A DNA stretch of 64,000 nt. Origin: Candidatus Poribacteria bacterium (GTDB lineage Bacteria > Poribacteria > WGA-4E > GCA-2687025). Both the position numbers and the translations under genes were made by a program. Every line of letters starts with the position of its first letter. Position 1 is the first letter of the stretch. The stretch is taken from the NCBI GenBank assembly GCA_028818695.1, contig JAPPNK010000021.1, forward strand, positions 62,001-126,000. Reading direction: 5' to 3'. This document shows, in pieces, positions 45,333 to 54,902 of the stretch. The notes beneath the pieces were generated by a model, which was given only the letters and a program-made list of their open reading frames with translations, had not been told where the DNA came from and made no database searches.

Positions 45333-46882
45333 AGCAAGAGATTTTATGGATCGACGACGAGATCGACTCGCTGCGGTCGCATACGCTTTTCCTGCAAAGC
45401 CGCGGTTACCGCGTGACGACCGCCTCCAACGCGCGCGACGGTCTCGCCCTGCTGTCGGAGAGAAGGTTCGACGCCGCGCTGCTTGATCATCACATGGTCG
45501 GCATGAGCGGGCTTGAGGCGCTGGACGCCATCAAGGCGAGCCATCCGCGCCTGCCGGTCGTCATGATCACTCAAAGCCATGAGGACGCGCTCATGGACGA
45601 GGCGCTGCGCGGGCGGGTGGACGATTTCCTGGTGAAGCCGACGCAGGCGGTGCAGGTGGCGCGGACGCTGCGCCGTCTCTTAGACCGAAAGCGCGTTGAG
45701 GCGGAAGGAGCCGCTGCGCAGTATCTGAACGAATACCGGGAGCTGTCCGCTTTGACGGACGCCGAGCTGGACTGGCGCGGATGGATTGAGGCGTACCGAC
45801 AGCTGTGCGCCTGGGACATGCGCATGGATGAGCTGAAAGCGGTTGGACTGGACGCAAACCATGCGGAGCTGCGCGCCGACCTGAACCGCCGTTTTTCGAA
45901 CTACGCCGCAGATCATTACAGCTCTTGGGCGCGGGGCGCGGACGATTCTCCGCCGCTCTCTACCAATGTGCTGGATCGGCATGTTCTGCCGCATCTGCGG
46001 GAGGGGACGCCCGTCTTTTTTGTCGTCATTGACTGCATGCGCTACGACCTGTGGCTGACGATACAGCCGCTGCTGGCGGAGATGTTTCATATTGAGACGG
46101 AGCTGTATTACGGCGTTTTGCCGACGGCGACCGCGTATGCGCGCAACGCTCTGTTTAGCGGACTGTTTCCGTCGGAGATTGCCGAGCGGTACCCTGACTG
46201 CTGGTCGGAGGATGTTCGTTCGACGGAGAGTTTAAACCGGCATGAGAAACGCCTTTTGGAGCTGAAGTTGGAGCGGAGCGGTTTGGAGCTGTGGCCGGCT
46301 CCGCGTTACTTCAAAATCTTTGATCCGGAGGGGGGGCAGCTGTACCGCAAGCGCGTCGCTTCCTATGATCGATTCAGTTTGGCTTGTTTGGTGGTGAATT
46401 TTGTGGACGCCTTGACGCATGAGCGTTCCCATTCGGAGCTTCTTCGTCAGATTGCGCCGGATGAGGCGTCATTTTGCTCTCTATTTCGTTCTTGGTTTCA
46501 AAATTCGGACCTGTATGAGATCTTTCGTTTGATGGGCGACAAGGGCGCAGCCGTGGTCGTCACGACGGATCATGGGTCTGTCTTGTGCAATCGGGCGTCG
46601 AAGGTGTTCGGCGACAGGGACACGGCGTCCGGCTTGCGCTTCAAGTTTGGCAAGCGCGTTCAATGCGTGGAGGAGTCGGCGGCGACGTCTGTCAGCCCGT
46701 CGGAGTACCGCCTGCCGTCCGATTTTCCGGGCAAAAACTACGTGTTTGCAAAAGAGGATTACTACTTTGTGTACCCAAGCGATTTCCAGGTATATCGCAA
46801 AAAGTTGAAGGGCGGCTTTCAGCATGGAGGCATCTCTATGGAGGAGATGCTGATTCCATGCGCATTGATGCGCCGCCGATGA
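45329..46882 (+). CDS. porX: PorX-like response regulator with PglZ phosphodiesterase domain
   Basis: 517 residues from a GTG start. An N-terminal receiver domain (1-120) has the acidic pair Asp9-Asp10, phospho-acceptor Asp53, Thr81 and Lys103. Instead of a DNA-binding domain a helical linker leads to a PglZ/alkaline-phosphatase-like domain with VIDCMRYD (Asp235), TAYARN (Thr268) and TTDHGS metal-binding motifs, and HGGIS near the end. This is the architecture of PorX, whose phosphorylated dimer hydrolyses nucleotide signals and controls T9SS gene expression. The upstream gene encodes the matching kinase. The symbol is by analogy. Confidence 0.88.
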   Translation: MKQEILWIDDEIDSLRSHTLFLQSRGYRVTTASNARDGLALLSERRFDAALLDHHMVGMSGLEALDAIKASHPRLPVVMITQSHEDALMDEALRGRVDDFLVKPTQAVQVARTLRRLLDRKRVEAEGAAAQYLNEYRELSALTDAELDWRGWIEAYRQLCAWDMRMDELKAVGLDANHAELRADLNRRFSNYAADHYSSWARGADDSPPLSTNVLDRHVLPHLREGTPVFFVVIDCMRYDLWLTIQPLLAEMFHIETELYYGVLPTATAYARNALFSGLFPSEIAERYPDCWSEDVRSTESLNRHEKRLLELKLERSGLELWPAPRYFKIFDPEGGQLYRKRVASYDRFSLACLVVNFVDALTHERSHSELLRQIAPDEASFCSLFRSWFQNSDLYEIFRLMGDKGAAVVVTTDHGSVLCNRASKVFGDRDTASGLRFKFGKRVQCVEESAATSVSPSEYRLPSDFPGKNYVFAKEDYYFVYPSDFQVYRKKLKGGFQHGGISMEEMLIPCALMRRR

Positions 46883-46888
46883 GTTTGG

Positions 46889-46909
46889 GAGAGCGTGACG
46901 GGCGCTCTC
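46889..46909 (+). other. Hairpin just after the PorX-like gene
   Basis: GAGAGCG (46889-46895) pairs exactly with CGCTCTC (46903-46909) with a 7-base loop, starting 7 bases after the stop. No T tract follows, so it may be an RNA-stabilising or processing hairpin rather than an intrinsic terminator. The rest of 46883-47176 (294 bases, the leader of the RNase E/G gene) shows no gene. Confidence 0.4.
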
Positions 46910-47176
46910 GGAGAGGATCGTTTTGAAGGTGGCCGACGCTGCGGCGCCGGTCAGAATCTAGGCAATCAGAGAACGGAAAGGTTCGTTGCGATGCCCAACG
47001 CAGCGTTCATCAGGTGAGATCGTCCATGCGGCGTTCCGTGTGCGAGCATTCTTTTGACCGCTTGTTTGAAAGGGGCGGGTCTTGATCGCGTTCGCCGCGC
47101 GAGCCGCGCGGATATCTTCATGCCAAGAGGAGGTCGGCGCCTCAGTTTCGGCCGTTAGGTCGCAGGGAGGCGTCAG

Positions 47177-48694
47177 ATGGCTACCGATATTATTGTTTCG
47201 GAGGATGAGTACGAAGTCCGAGCCGCAATTCTGGAGAACGGGAGTTGCGTCGAAATTTTCAACGAAAGGAAGTCCGAGGAGCGTTCTTTAGGAAACATCT
47301 ACAAAGGCAGAGTCGGAAGCGTCCTGCCAGGGATGCAAGCGGCGTTCATCGACATCGGGTCCAGTAAAAACGGATTCTTGCATGTGTCCGATCTGCAGGC
47401 GCATGTGAACGAATACGGAGAGATTGAGCGGAACATCGACGGAAACGGAAGAGCCGCGCGAAATCGAACCCCCATCGAGTCGATCCTGAAAAAGGGGCAG
47501 GAGATTCTTGTTCAGATCGACAAGGAGCCGATCGGGACAAAGGGACCGCGCGTCACGGGCTACATCACCATTCCCGGCCGTCATCTGGTGTTTGCGCCGA
47601 CATCGTCCACGCTGGGCATCTCGCGGCGCATTGCCAGCGAAAAGGAGCGCAGCCGACTTCAAAAAATTGTCTCCAAGCACATGCCGAAAACCGGCGGCAT
47701 CATCGTCCGCACTGCATGCGCTGGATGCGAGGACAGCCAGTTCGTTCCTGAAATCAAATTTCTCAGCAAAACATGGGAATCGGTCGTCTCCAAAAGCGAG
47801 CGCAAAAAAGCGCCCGCGCTTGTCTATGAAGACCTTGGTCTCGTCTTTCGCGTTATCCGCGACATTTTCACGGACGAAGTCAACCGCTTCATCGTCGAAG
47901 GCTCCGCGCTCCACGAAAGCATCCTGAAATATGTTGAGGAGTCGCTTCCGTCCCTCCGAGAAAAGATCGTGTTCTACGAGGATGAGATTCCGGCGTTTGA
48001 AAAATTCGGAATTGAGCAGGAGGTCAAAAAAGCGACGAGTCGCCGCATCTGGCTCAAATCGGGCGGATACCTTGTCATCGACGAAACGGAAGCGCTGGTC
48101 GCCATTGATGTCAACACGGGCAAGTTCGTCGGCAGCGAAAGCCATGAGGAGACCATCTACCAGAACAATCTCGAAGCGGCGGTGGAGATCGCGCGCCAAA
48201 TCCGCCTGCGCGATCTGGGCGGCATCATCGTTCTCGACTTCATCGACATGGAAAATCCAAGCAACCGAAAGCGGGTGCTTCAGACGCTGGAGAAGGAGAT
48301 ACGCAAAGACCGCGCCCGCACGAACATTCTACAGTTCACGGAGCTTGGGATCATTGAGATGACGCGCCAGCGCCAGAAGGAAAGCCTGAGCGCGATGTAC
48401 TGCTCTGGATGCCCGTATTGCGGCGGGTCGGGCTATGTGCTGTCTGAAGAAACAGTGGTAATTCGAACGCTGCGCAGTCTGAAGCGGGCGGCGGCGCGCG
48501 CCCCTAAAGGCTCCTACCGCCTTATTGTGAGCGACATGATCGCCGCTCGTCTTCGCAAGGAGGATCGGCAGAAGCTGCGCGACTTGACGAAAAGCATGAA
48601 CATCCGCGTCAAGGTGGACGCGAACCCCGACATTCATATGGAGGATTTTCGAGTCTTTGAGATGCCGCACAACCGCGAGATCTTTGTGAGTTAG
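47177..48694 (+). CDS. rng: Ribonuclease E/G family endoribonuclease
   Basis: 505 residues behind GGAGG, the length of RNase G. An N-terminal S1-like RNA-binding region (GNIYKGRVGSVLPGMQAAFIDIG) contains an insert of about 25 residues, as in RNase E/G. The catalytic aspartates lie in VAIDVNTGKF and IIVLDFIDM, and the zinc-link cysteines in CPYCGGSG. No RNase E-type C-terminal scaffold is present. The enzyme cuts single-stranded A/U-rich RNA in mRNA decay and 16S rRNA 5' maturation. The 294-base leader could allow autoregulation, as known for rne. Confidence 0.95.
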   Translation: MATDIIVSEDEYEVRAAILENGSCVEIFNERKSEERSLGNIYKGRVGSVLPGMQAAFIDIGSSKNGFLHVSDLQAHVNEYGEIERNIDGNGRAARNRTPIESILKKGQEILVQIDKEPIGTKGPRVTGYITIPGRHLVFAPTSSTLGISRRIASEKERSRLQKIVSKHMPKTGGIIVRTACAGCEDSQFVPEIKFLSKTWESVVSKSERKKAPALVYEDLGLVFRVIRDIFTDEVNRFIVEGSALHESILKYVEESLPSLREKIVFYEDEIPAFEKFGIEQEVKKATSRRIWLKSGGYLVIDETEALVAIDVNTGKFVGSESHEETIYQNNLEAAVEIARQIRLRDLGGIIVLDFIDMENPSNRKRVLQTLEKEIRKDRARTNILQFTELGIIEMTRQRQKESLSAMYCSGCPYCGGSGYVLSEETVVIRTLRSLKRAAARAPKGSYRLIVSDMIAARLRKEDRQKLRDLTKSMNIRVKVDANPDIHMEDFRVFEMPHNREIFVS

Positions 48695-48701
48695 GCTGAC
48701 A

Positions 48702-49184
48702 TTGTCCGACTTGACGCATTTCAATGAGCGCGGCGAGGAGCGCATCGTTGACATATCTTCAAAAGAGGCGACAGCGCGCGAGGCGACAGCGCGCGGCTGC
48801 GTCTATGCGTCCGCGCAGACGCTGGAGCGCATCGCGTCCGATTCCCTTGCCAAGGGCGATCCGCTTGCCGCAGCCCGTCTAGCTGGTATGATGGCCGCCA
48901 AGCGGACAAGCGAACTGATACCGCTCTGCCATCCGCTTTTTTTGACCGCCGTTTCGGTGCGCCTAGAACTGAACGCGCCTCAAGGTTGTGTCGACATCGA
49001 AGCGACGGTCAAGGTTCGAGGACAGACCGGCGTCGAAATGGAGGCGTTGACGGCAGTCTCTGTCGCGGCGTTGACAGTGTATGATATGTGCAAGTCGGTC
49101 GATAAAGAAATGACGATCGGCGAGATACGCTTGGTTCGCAAAACAGGGGGGCGCGGCGGCGCATATGAACGGCGGGAAGGTTGA
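48702..49184 (+). CDS. moaC: Cyclic pyranopterin monophosphate synthase
   Basis: 160 residues from a TTG start 8 bases after the RNase gene; this start gives the family-typical SDLTHFNERGEERIVDIS N-terminus. The core motifs LIPLCHPLFLT, KVRGQTGVEMEALTAVSVAALTVYDMCK and the lysine-containing DKEMTIGEIRLVRKTGG are all present. MoaC makes cyclic pyranopterin monophosphate, the first stable intermediate of molybdenum cofactor synthesis, with MoaA, which is not in the window. Confidence 0.96.
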   Translation: MSDLTHFNERGEERIVDISSKEATAREATARGCVYASAQTLERIASDSLAKGDPLAAARLAGMMAAKRTSELIPLCHPLFLTAVSVRLELNAPQGCVDIEATVKVRGQTGVEMEALTAVSVAALTVYDMCKSVDKEMTIGEIRLVRKTGGRGGAYERREG

Positions 49185-49186
49185 CG

Positions 49187-50485
49187 ATGCGCATACTGCA
49201 CTGCGCCGATTTGCATCTTGGACGGCGTCCGTTCAACTTGGAGGCGCGTTTTGACGATTTTGGGCGCGTTTTTCTTCACATCGCAGATCGGGCGATAGAT
49301 CTGAACGCGGACATTCTTCTCATCGCGGGCGATTTTTTTGATAAGCGGGACATTGACGCGGCGATTTTGTCGCAGGCGCTGAACGGGCTTCGGTTGTTAA
49401 AAGACGCGGGCGTTCAGGTCGCCGCCATAGAAGGCAACCATGACAAGGCGTTTCGCCGAACCCTCTCCACGCGGCTGGAATGGCTCCGTTACCTCTCGTC
49501 GGAGGGTATGCTTCATCTGCTGCATCCGTCGGTCTCTTCGAGCGGTATTCAGCTGCCGGCGTGGGATGAACCGTCTCGATCCGGCGCAATTCTGGAGATC
49601 GGAGGCGTTCGTCTGGTCGGGCTGGGTTACCGCGGGGCGCAGGGCGACGCTTTTTTGGAGCAGGTTGACGGAGCGCTGCCCTTCGCGGACGATCTTTTCA
49701 CCATACTCATGTTTCATTCGGGCGTCGGGGAGCCGGACGGGTTCATCATGGGTTCCGTCTCAAAGGAGGCGCTGGCTCGGCTGGACGGGCGGGTACAGAT
49801 CGCCGCGCTGGGCCATTGGCATCGCAGGCGCGAATGGCAGATCGAAGGCTTCAAGGCCCTGATGCCGGGGTCGCCGGAGGTGTGCGACATCCGCGAGGCG
49901 GAGTATGAGCGCGGCTTTTTCCTGATCGATACGCCTGACGACCCGAAGGGCGCGCCGCAGATAACGTTTGAGAAGACGCCTTTCCGTCCGCATGAGCGCA
50001 TTCAGGTTAACCTGGACGGCTGCCAGTTTCCGTCCGCCGCCGTCTCCCGCGCGTCTGAGGAGGCGGCGAAGTTGTCGTCCTACAGGAAGGCGCCGGCGGT
50101 TGAATTGACGCTGACGGGCGAGCTGAAATTTGACGCGATAGATATTCCGATAGACGCGGTTCGGCAAGCGGCGCAGGAAGCGAGCGGAGCCTTGCATGTG
50201 GAGGTAGTGAACCGCGCGAATTTGCCCGCTTCCGCCATGTCGATGGAGTCGCTTCAGTTGCATAAACGGGATGAAATAGAGCGGCAGGCGCTGTATGATC
50301 TGGTCAATGAGAGCGGCGAGTATGCCGGTTCGGCCGATCTGTTGACGGAATTGGCGGTTCAATTGAAGGACGGATCGGCCGCCTCGGAGAATGAAAGTCA
50401 GTTTACGGAAGAGGCGATTGATCTGCTCATTTCAGCGGTTAAGACGATGGAGTCGGCGGAGACGGATCAAGAAGGAAGTCCATGA
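49187..50485 (+). CDS. SbcD/Mre11-type DNA repair nuclease
   Basis: 432 residues from ATG 49187 behind GGGAAGG (a TTG at 49181 is the alternative). All metallophosphoesterase motifs are in place: [30 protein letters not shown] and GHWHRR. A cap and C-terminal region of about 190 residues follows. SbcD/Mre11 nucleases process DNA ends and hairpins with the SbcC ATPase; no sbcC gene follows here, as the next gene (4-bp overlap) encodes a YyaL-like protein. Confidence 0.88.
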   Translation: MRILHCADLHLGRRPFNLEARFDDFGRVFLHIADRAIDLNADILLIAGDFFDKRDIDAAILSQALNGLRLLKDAGVQVAAIEGNHDKAFRRTLSTRLEWLRYLSSEGMLHLLHPSVSSSGIQLPAWDEPSRSGAILEIGGVRLVGLGYRGAQGDAFLEQVDGALPFADDLFTILMFHSGVGEPDGFIMGSVSKEALARLDGRVQIAALGHWHRRREWQIEGFKALMPGSPEVCDIREAEYERGFFLIDTPDDPKGAPQITFEKTPFRPHERIQVNLDGCQFPSAAVSRASEEAAKLSSYRKAPAVELTLTGELKFDAIDIPIDAVRQAAQEASGALHVEVVNRANLPASAMSMESLQLHKRDEIERQALYDLVNESGEYAGSADLLTELAVQLKDGSAASENESQFTEEAIDLLISAVKTMESAETDQEGSP

Positions 50486-52776
50486 AATTAGGTCGTTTGC
50501 TGTATGGGGCTGTTGTCTGCTGGGCGCTCTGCTGGTCGAGTTTGGCTTGGGGGAGCAACGCAGCGGAGTTGAAAAACGCCGACGGGACTTGGAAATATAC
50601 GAACGCGCTGATTGACGAAACCAGTCCTTATCTGCTGTCGCATGCGCATAACCCTGTCGATTGGCATCCATGGGGACCTGAGGCGTTTGAGCTGGCGCGC
50701 AAGCTGGATCGTCCAATTTTTTTGTCGGTCGGTTACTCGACCTGCTACTGGTGTCATGTAATGGAGCGGCTTGTGTTCTGCAATGTTGAAATTGCGGAGG
50801 CGATGAACGCGTCGTTTGTGAATATCAAGGTCGACCGCGAGGAGCGCCCTGACATCGACAAGTATTATATGACGGCGACGCAGCTGCTGAGCGGGCGGGG
50901 CGGATGGCCGAACTCGGTCTTTTTGTCGCCCGATTTGAAGCCGTTATACGCAGGAACCTACTTTCCGCCGACAGACGGACATGGGTCGCCCTCATTTCCG
51001 CGCGTCATTGCGGCGGTGAACAAGGCGTGGGAGAACGACCGCGAACAGCTCGTCGCCCGCGCAGAACAGGTCGCCGAAGGGATCTCCCAGATACAGTCAG
51101 GCGGCGACGCCCTGAAGCCTGGCCCTTTTTCAAGGGAACATACGGGTCAATTGATCGGCCTCTTGAAAGCCGACTTTGACAATCGGTTCGGCGGATTTGG
51201 CGGCGCGCCGAAGTTTCCCAACGAGATTGAGCTGGCGACGCTGCTGGCAGAACATGAGCGCTCGGACGACCAGGAAGCGCTGGACATTGTCGTCAAGACG
51301 TTGAGCGAGATGGCGCGCGGGGGCATCCATGATCATCTGGCAGGCGGCTTTCACCGCTATTCAACCGACGCGCAATGGCGCGTGCCGCATTTTGAAAAGA
51401 TGCTCTACAACCAAGCGCAGTTGGCGTCCGTTTATCTGCGCGCCTATCGATTGACGGAGCGGGAGGAGCTTTTGAAGGCTGCGAAGGGCATCCTCGCCTT
51501 TGTTGACAAGACGATGACGGGACCGAACGGCGAATTTTATTCGGCGGTCGACTCCGAAACGGAGGAGGAGGAGGGCAAGTCGTATCTCTGGACGGAGGAC
51601 GAAATACGCGCGGCGCTCGGAAAAGACGCAGCCGCTTTTTTGCGCTCATACGGGCTGGCGCCGATGCCGCACGGCGAGGGCAAGACGCTGTATGTGAAGC
51701 GTCCGATGGAGCGGGACGACCTTCTCCGCCGACTTCTGCAGGCGCGCAACCAGCGTCCTCAGCCGCTCATCGACACAAAGGCGCTGACGGGCTGGAACGG
51801 CATGATGATCGGGGCGTATGCCGAAGCGTATATGGTTTTAAACAAAAAAGAGTATCTGCGCAGCGCCGAAAGAGCGGCCGCGTTTATTGAGGAGCGGCTG
51901 CGAGATGAACATGGCAACCTGCTTCGTTCCTACCGCGCGGGAAAAGCGAAGGGCAACGCTTTTTTGGACGATTACGCCTTCTATGCGAGCGGGCTGTTGA
52001 AACTTCACGAGGCGACGGGGAACGAAGAGTATTTGCGGCGCGCTCAAGAGACGGCGGATGAGATGAAACGGCGGTTTTGGGACGAAGAGAAAGGCGCCTT
52101 TTATTTCACCGAGTCGAAGGGCGACCTGCCCCTGCGCGTGAAAAGCTTGTATGACGGGGCGATCCCGTCGGGCAATTCGGAGGCGGCGCATGCGCTGTTG
52201 TCGCTTTCGTCCGCTCTGGACGATCTGTCGTATCGAGAATTGGCGTATGAGACGCTGCGCTCCACTGCCGAAGCGACGCGCCTCTATCCGCGCGCCTTTG
52301 TGTGGATGCTGGCAGCGGCGGCGCGGTATTTGGATGAGCCGTTGCCTGCCGCGGTCTTATTGAACAACAGCGAGGCCTTGGCTCATTTGACGATCGTCTC
52401 CGCGCCGCCCGAAGCGTCCGCCGGCTCCGTTTTTGAGGTGGAAGCGCGTCTGAAGGTGGAGAGCGGGTGGCATGTAAACGCCAACCCAGCGTCGGAGAGT
52501 TATCTGATCCCGACCACGATAGAATCGGCGGACGCCCGCTTCACGCTGCTGAGTGTAGAGTATCCGTCCGGCGAGACGAAGTCGTTCGCGTTTTCGGAGT
52601 CGCCGATTCAGGTGTATGACGGCGAGGCGTCGTTTCGGCTTTCTGTTCAGGCGCCGTCTGACGCGGCGGGCGAAACGCAGCTGACGATCCGCGCGCGCTA
52701 CCAGGCATGCAACGATGAACTATGCCGCGAGCCAATGTTGGGCGAAGCGTTCGTCTCCATTCGCATTGTGGAATAG
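50482..52776 (+). CDS. Exported YyaL/DUF255 thioredoxin-glucosidase-like protein with DsbD-N-like tail
   Basis: 764 residues; a signal peptide ends near residue 24. Residues 35-200 form the DUF255 thioredoxin-like domain with CYWC at 88-91 in the family wording [10 protein letters not shown], followed by an (alpha/alpha)6-barrel region to about 620 ([23 protein letters not shown]). The last about 115 residues form a beta-sandwich with the CNDELC motif typical of the N-terminal domain of DsbD. YyaL proteins usually lack both a signal peptide and this tail, so the protein seems adapted to periplasmic redox work. The ATG overlaps the preceding stop. Confidence 0.85.
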   Translation: MKLGRLLYGAVVCWALCWSSLAWGSNAAELKNADGTWKYTNALIDETSPYLLSHAHNPVDWHPWGPEAFELARKLDRPIFLSVGYSTCYWCHVMERLVFCNVEIAEAMNASFVNIKVDREERPDIDKYYMTATQLLSGRGGWPNSVFLSPDLKPLYAGTYFPPTDGHGSPSFPRVIAAVNKAWENDREQLVARAEQVAEGISQIQSGGDALKPGPFSREHTGQLIGLLKADFDNRFGGFGGAPKFPNEIELATLLAEHERSDDQEALDIVVKTLSEMARGGIHDHLAGGFHRYSTDAQWRVPHFEKMLYNQAQLASVYLRAYRLTEREELLKAAKGILAFVDKTMTGPNGEFYSAVDSETEEEEGKSYLWTEDEIRAALGKDAAAFLRSYGLAPMPHGEGKTLYVKRPMERDDLLRRLLQARNQRPQPLIDTKALTGWNGMMIGAYAEAYMVLNKKEYLRSAERAAAFIEERLRDEHGNLLRSYRAGKAKGNAFLDDYAFYASGLLKLHEATGNEEYLRRAQETADEMKRRFWDEEKGAFYFTESKGDLPLRVKSLYDGAIPSGNSEAAHALLSLSSALDDLSYRELAYETLRSTAEATRLYPRAFVWMLAAAARYLDEPLPAAVLLNNSEALAHLTIVSAPPEASAGSVFEVEARLKVESGWHVNANPASESYLIPTTIESADARFTLLSVEYPSGETKSFAFSESPIQVYDGEASFRLSVQAPSDAAGETQLTIRARYQACNDELCREPMLGEAFVSIRIVE

Positions 52777-52779
52777 CGG

Positions 52780-54318
52780 CTATTCGCCGGCGTAGGGCGG
52801 ATTTTCAAATCGGCACTCCGTTTCAACGACGCGCGGATCCTCCTGCTCCCGCAGTATCTCCATAAGCCGCGCGGACAACTGCCACAGAACATTCGCGGCG
52901 GATGGATCCCCCGCAAGGTTGTTCATGTAGTGCGGGTCGCTGTGGAGGTCGTACAGCTCTTCTGCGGGAAATTTGCCGAACCCCATCTGGAAAAGCCTTT
53001 GCGTTTCAGGCTTCGCGCGGTTGTGTACCATCCACGCTTTCGTCGGCGACGCATCCATGTCGGGATATGCGATGAAGGTGTTGTTGCAGAGCTTGTCGTA
53101 TGAGGGCGGCTCTGCGGTCGGGTCGTCAAGTCCTTTTGGATCGCCCATCGGCCATCTGTCCGGCTCAAAGTTGCGTATGTAGAGGTAGCGGTCGGTGCGC
53201 AGGGCGCGCTGCGGATAAGGCAGGCTGCCAGGCCGCGCTTTGGCGACATGCCGCTCTCTTCCGAGGACGACATGGTCGCGCTCTGCATTAACCTGCCCCT
53301 GCTCGCTCGACTCGATAACGGGCAGGAGACTTTTGGCGGACATGCCTTGAAGCGGCTCTAGCCCGCCGGCTTCCATAAAGGTTGGGGCTAAGTCCATGAG
53401 GTTGACGAAGTCGTCAATGACGCGCCCTTCTGGACATCTTCCCGGCCATCGAACGGCGAGCGCCACTTCGCATCCGAGGTTGTAGAGATTGCATTTGCCT
53501 CTTGGGAAACCTGGTATGCCGTGGTCTCCGCTGACAACGATGAGCGTATTGTCGATCTCCCCAATCTCTTCCAGCATTTTCAACAGAACGCCGAGTCCGC
53601 CGTCAAACGCGAGGCATTCGCCCAGATAGTCGCACACATCTTCGCGTATGTCGTGGACGTCGGGCAGGAAGGCGGGCAGTTTGCCTTTCAAGTCGTCCGG
53701 TTCCAGTCCCCAGAGCTGCTTGCCGGAGCCTCGCTGCCATTTTCGGTGTGTGTTGGTGGGTCCCCACCAGTAGCAGAAGGGATGGTCGCCGGAGCGCGCG
53801 TCCAGGAACGCTTGGAAGTTGTCGCGCGTTTCGTTGTATAAAAGCCGCTTCGCGCCTTCGATGCCATGTTCGGGGGCGTTTCGAGTCGCGGCGAAGGAGA
53901 ACTGACCGAACTGCGTTCCTGCGGGAGCGTAGCGCGTTCGGTCGCCGCCGTAGGGAGCGTCGCGCGGCGTCCCCGGCGACCATACCTTGTAGGTGTAGCC
54001 GATGTGGTATCCCGCTTTTTCGAGCGCCAGCGGATAGGAGGGGATCGTATCGTCCCATTCCGCGCCTTGCAGGATGGCTCCGCGCCCCGTCTGCCAGAAA
54101 TAGCGCCCTGTCAAGATGGAGCTTCTGCATGGGGTGCATGACGGGGCGGGGACGAAGGCGTTCGTAAAGAGCGCGCCCTCGTTGGCGACGCGGTCAAAGT
54201 TGGGCGTGTCGATGAGCGCGTTGGGCGTGTTTTCGCCTTCGATGTTGCGGTAAGCGCTGGCGTAGCGCCCCCAGTCGTCGGCGAATGCAAAGAGAATATT
54301 CGGCGGCTGTCGGTTCAT
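52780..54318 (-). CDS. Formylglycine-dependent sulfatase (type I), second copy
   Basis: 512 residues from ATG 54318 behind AGGGG (a GTG at 54327 is possible). The sulfatase signature is CTPCR at 61-65, followed by SSILTGRYFW; metal-ligand Asp14 and Asp15 lie in FAFADDWGR, and GDHG is present in the C-terminal part of the core. It differs clearly from the sulfatase at 37197, so it is not a recent duplicate. No signal peptide is seen. It is convergent with the YyaL-like gene, 3 bases apart. Confidence 0.93.
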   Translation of the reverse strand: MNRQPPNILFAFADDWGRYASAYRNIEGENTPNALIDTPNFDRVANEGALFTNAFVPAPSCTPCRSSILTGRYFWQTGRGAILQGAEWDDTIPSYPLALEKAGYHIGYTYKVWSPGTPRDAPYGGDRTRYAPAGTQFGQFSFAATRNAPEHGIEGAKRLLYNETRDNFQAFLDARSGDHPFCYWWGPTNTHRKWQRGSGKQLWGLEPDDLKGKLPAFLPDVHDIREDVCDYLGECLAFDGGLGVLLKMLEEIGEIDNTLIVVSGDHGIPGFPRGKCNLYNLGCEVALAVRWPGRCPEGRVIDDFVNLMDLAPTFMEAGGLEPLQGMSAKSLLPVIESSEQGQVNAERDHVVLGRERHVAKARPGSLPYPQRALRTDRYLYIRNFEPDRWPMGDPKGLDDPTAEPPSYDKLCNNTFIAYPDMDASPTKAWMVHNRAKPETQRLFQMGFGKFPAEELYDLHSDPHYMNNLAGDPSAANVLWQLSARLMEILREQEDPRVVETECRFENPPYAGE

Positions 54319-54370
54319 TTCATTCACCCCTGGCTTTTAGTCTGCGTTCGTTTGATTGATTGAAGTAATT

Positions 54371-54832
54371 TTAGAGATTGCGCGGACACGCTCTGCGCTG
54401 GCGTATTTCGTCAGGCGTCCATTGGGCGGCATGTTTCAGCGCAACTTCAACCGCGTTCGCTTCAGGACGCGTCAACAGGTCGAAGATTGGCTCAACAAAC
54501 TGGCGCAGCTGTTCGTCTTTTACCGCGGCGATGAGCGGGACGCCGGCTCCGATCAACGCCTCCATCAGTTCCGCATGCGCGTTTGTCAATCTGCTGTCGG
54601 TTGGCGCGGCGCAGAGGGCAGGGGCGTTGTATAGAAAGAGAACAGGGATGTTTAATCTCTCCGCCAGAGATATGAGTCTCGCCGCCTTTCCGTAGGCAGG
54701 CGCTGTGAAGACGCCCGTTCTATTCCGTATATAGCAGCATCTCGCCGCCCCGGCGTTCGCCAGCCCGATCTCTGTTTGAGGGTCTTCTCCCCGCGTTCGG
54801 TCGCCATGCAGTTCGAATCGGTTTATCAGCAT
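54371..54832 (-). CDS. Reduced carboxyltransferase (AccA)-like protein
   Basis: 153 residues. The start FELHGDR-RGEDP followed by GLA--GAARCCYI and the KAARLISLAERLNIPVLFLYNAP segment align with the central part of acetyl-CoA carboxylase alpha subunits. The N-terminal helices, the glycine-rich GEGGSGGALA oxyanion segment and the whole C-terminal region are absent, and length is about half of AccA. No ribosome-binding site is visible and the ATG sits 6 bases beyond the terminator of the neighbouring unit. It may be a decayed gene or a small protein of new use. Confidence 0.45.
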   Translation of the reverse strand: MLINRFELHGDRTRGEDPQTEIGLANAGAARCCYIRNRTGVFTAPAYGKAARLISLAERLNIPVLFLYNAPALCAAPTDSRLTNAHAELMEALIGAGVPLIAAVKDEQLRQFVEPIFDLLTRPEANAVEVALKHAAQWTPDEIRQRRACPRNL

Positions 54833-54838
54833 ATGTAT

Positions 54839-54875
54839 AAAAAAACGGGCAGGCCAAATGCGGCCTACCCGTTTT
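54839..54875 (-). terminator. Intrinsic terminator of the giant-protein / PorV-like / LysM unit
   Basis: A 14-base stem (54842-54855 with 54862-54875, one mismatch) with a 6-base loop is rich in GC and, on the minus strand, ends in a run of seven T. It lies 28 bases after the stop of the LysM gene, the right place to end that operon. Confidence 0.85.
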
Positions 54876-54902
54876 CCGAGTTTAACGATGTCAATTCTGC
54901 GG

